Shown piece after piece: positions 6,216 to 6,355 of a stretch of DNA of 6,355 nt. Numbering within the stretch: position 1 is the first letter of the stretch; every line of letters begins with the position of its first letter. The translations under genes and the position numbers were made by a program. A model generated the notes under the pieces. It was not told the origin of the DNA. It did no database searches and worked only from the letters and a program-made list of their open reading frames with translations. The stretch is from an uncultured Novosphingobium sp. (GTDB lineage Bacteria; Pseudomonadota; Alphaproteobacteria; Sphingomonadales; Sphingomonadaceae). The DNA lies in the NCBI GenBank assembly GCA_937860195.1, contig CALMBN010000061.1, positions 1 to 6,355 on the forward strand, given 5' to 3'.

Positions 6216-6277
6216 CAACGATTGGAAAGCGGCCTTCGACCGCAAGTTGCATCTTGGCGCCTTAGAGCAACGATTGG
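6216..6277. repeat. Direct repeat CAACGATTGG, copies 52 nt apart
   Basis: CAACGATTGG occurs at 6216-6225 and 6268-6277, each followed by G/A-rich sequence (AAAG, GAAA). Its role is unknown. It may be a pair of regulator sites for a gene beyond the right edge or a decayed repeat. Confidence 0.35.
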
Positions 6278-6310
6278 GAAATATGAATCACCTTCCCCCT
6301 AGCCCGTCTT

Positions 6311-6329
6311 TCCTGAGCTTGTCGAAGGA
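6311..6329. repeat. REP-like intergenic element (TCCTGAGCTTGTCGAAGGA)
   Basis: This 19-mer has the GAGCTTGTCGAAGG core that I recall as a highly recurrent intergenic element in Sphingomonadales and some other Proteobacteria. Only one copy is visible in the window, so the call rests on recognition rather than local repetition. Confidence 0.45.
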
Positions 6330-6355
6330 TTGTTTTTCTTCAAGCAGTTGTGCGC

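Larger units (their letters stand above)
6084..6355. other. Intergenic region with short repeats, no convincing gene
   Basis: Short open frames on both strands lack a Shine-Dalgarno sequence, family motifs and coding-like composition, so I call none. The region has lower GC and carries the repeats listed separately. It must contain the promoter of the serine hydrolase, which I cannot place. No tRNA cloverleaf or terminator hairpin was seen. Confidence 0.5.

Noticed and set aside
5903..6265. Plus-strand ORF of 120 codons reaching into the right intergenic region
   Set aside because: About half overlaps the start of the serine hydrolase, it has no Shine-Dalgarno sequence, and the residues show no family pattern.

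Overview
The window holds two kinds of DNA. Most of it (about 1-318 and about 1221-6355) looks like the chromosome of an alphaproteobacterium of the Sphingomonadales, probably near Erythrobacteraceae. This is judged from recalled resemblance of a PAS-type sensor kinase, a DUF2853 protein, a type III PLP decarboxylase and a NylB-like serine hydrolase to sphingomonad proteins; no search was run. Embedded near the left end is a piece of about 0.9 kb (about 319-1220) with much higher GC. It carries the divergent 5' ends of a lauroyl acyltransferase gene (lpxL/htrB type) and an S-adenosylmethionine synthetase gene (metK), an arrangement typical of Betaproteobacteria.

Both edges of that piece are chimeric. 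On the minus strand the LpxL N-terminus runs in frame into the PAS domain of a sensor histidine kinase. On the plus strand the first half of MetK runs in frame into the C-terminal third of glutamate racemase (MurI), switching at a DTVVL motif that both enzymes share. Neither fused ORF keeps a complete active site. The simplest reading is a misassembly, or another in vitro chimera, joining two organisms at short shared sequences. A real insertion is possible but less likely.

Layout: 1-612 (-) fused LpxL/PAS-kinase ORF, open at the left edge; 660-1460 (+) fused MetK/MurI ORF; 1457-2377 (+) membrane-anchored metallo-beta-lactamase-fold hydrolase, overlapping the murI stop by 4 nt; 2528-3415 (+) DUF2853 domain with a long histone-H1-like Lys/Ala/Pro tail and a C-terminal membrane anchor; 3451-3486 a perfect 16-bp hairpin acting as a shared terminator between converging genes; 3506-4750 (-) ornithine/lysine-type decarboxylase; 4839-6083 (-) NylB-like serine hydrolase; 6084-6355 no convincing gene, but several short repeats.

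In function, the murI remnant and the hydrolase gene appear to be the end of one transcription unit, and the serine hydrolase and decarboxylase may share a transcript (88-nt gap, no terminator between them). No new defence or mobile system is visible. The items most worth a second look are the double chimera and the three-part DUF2853 protein.
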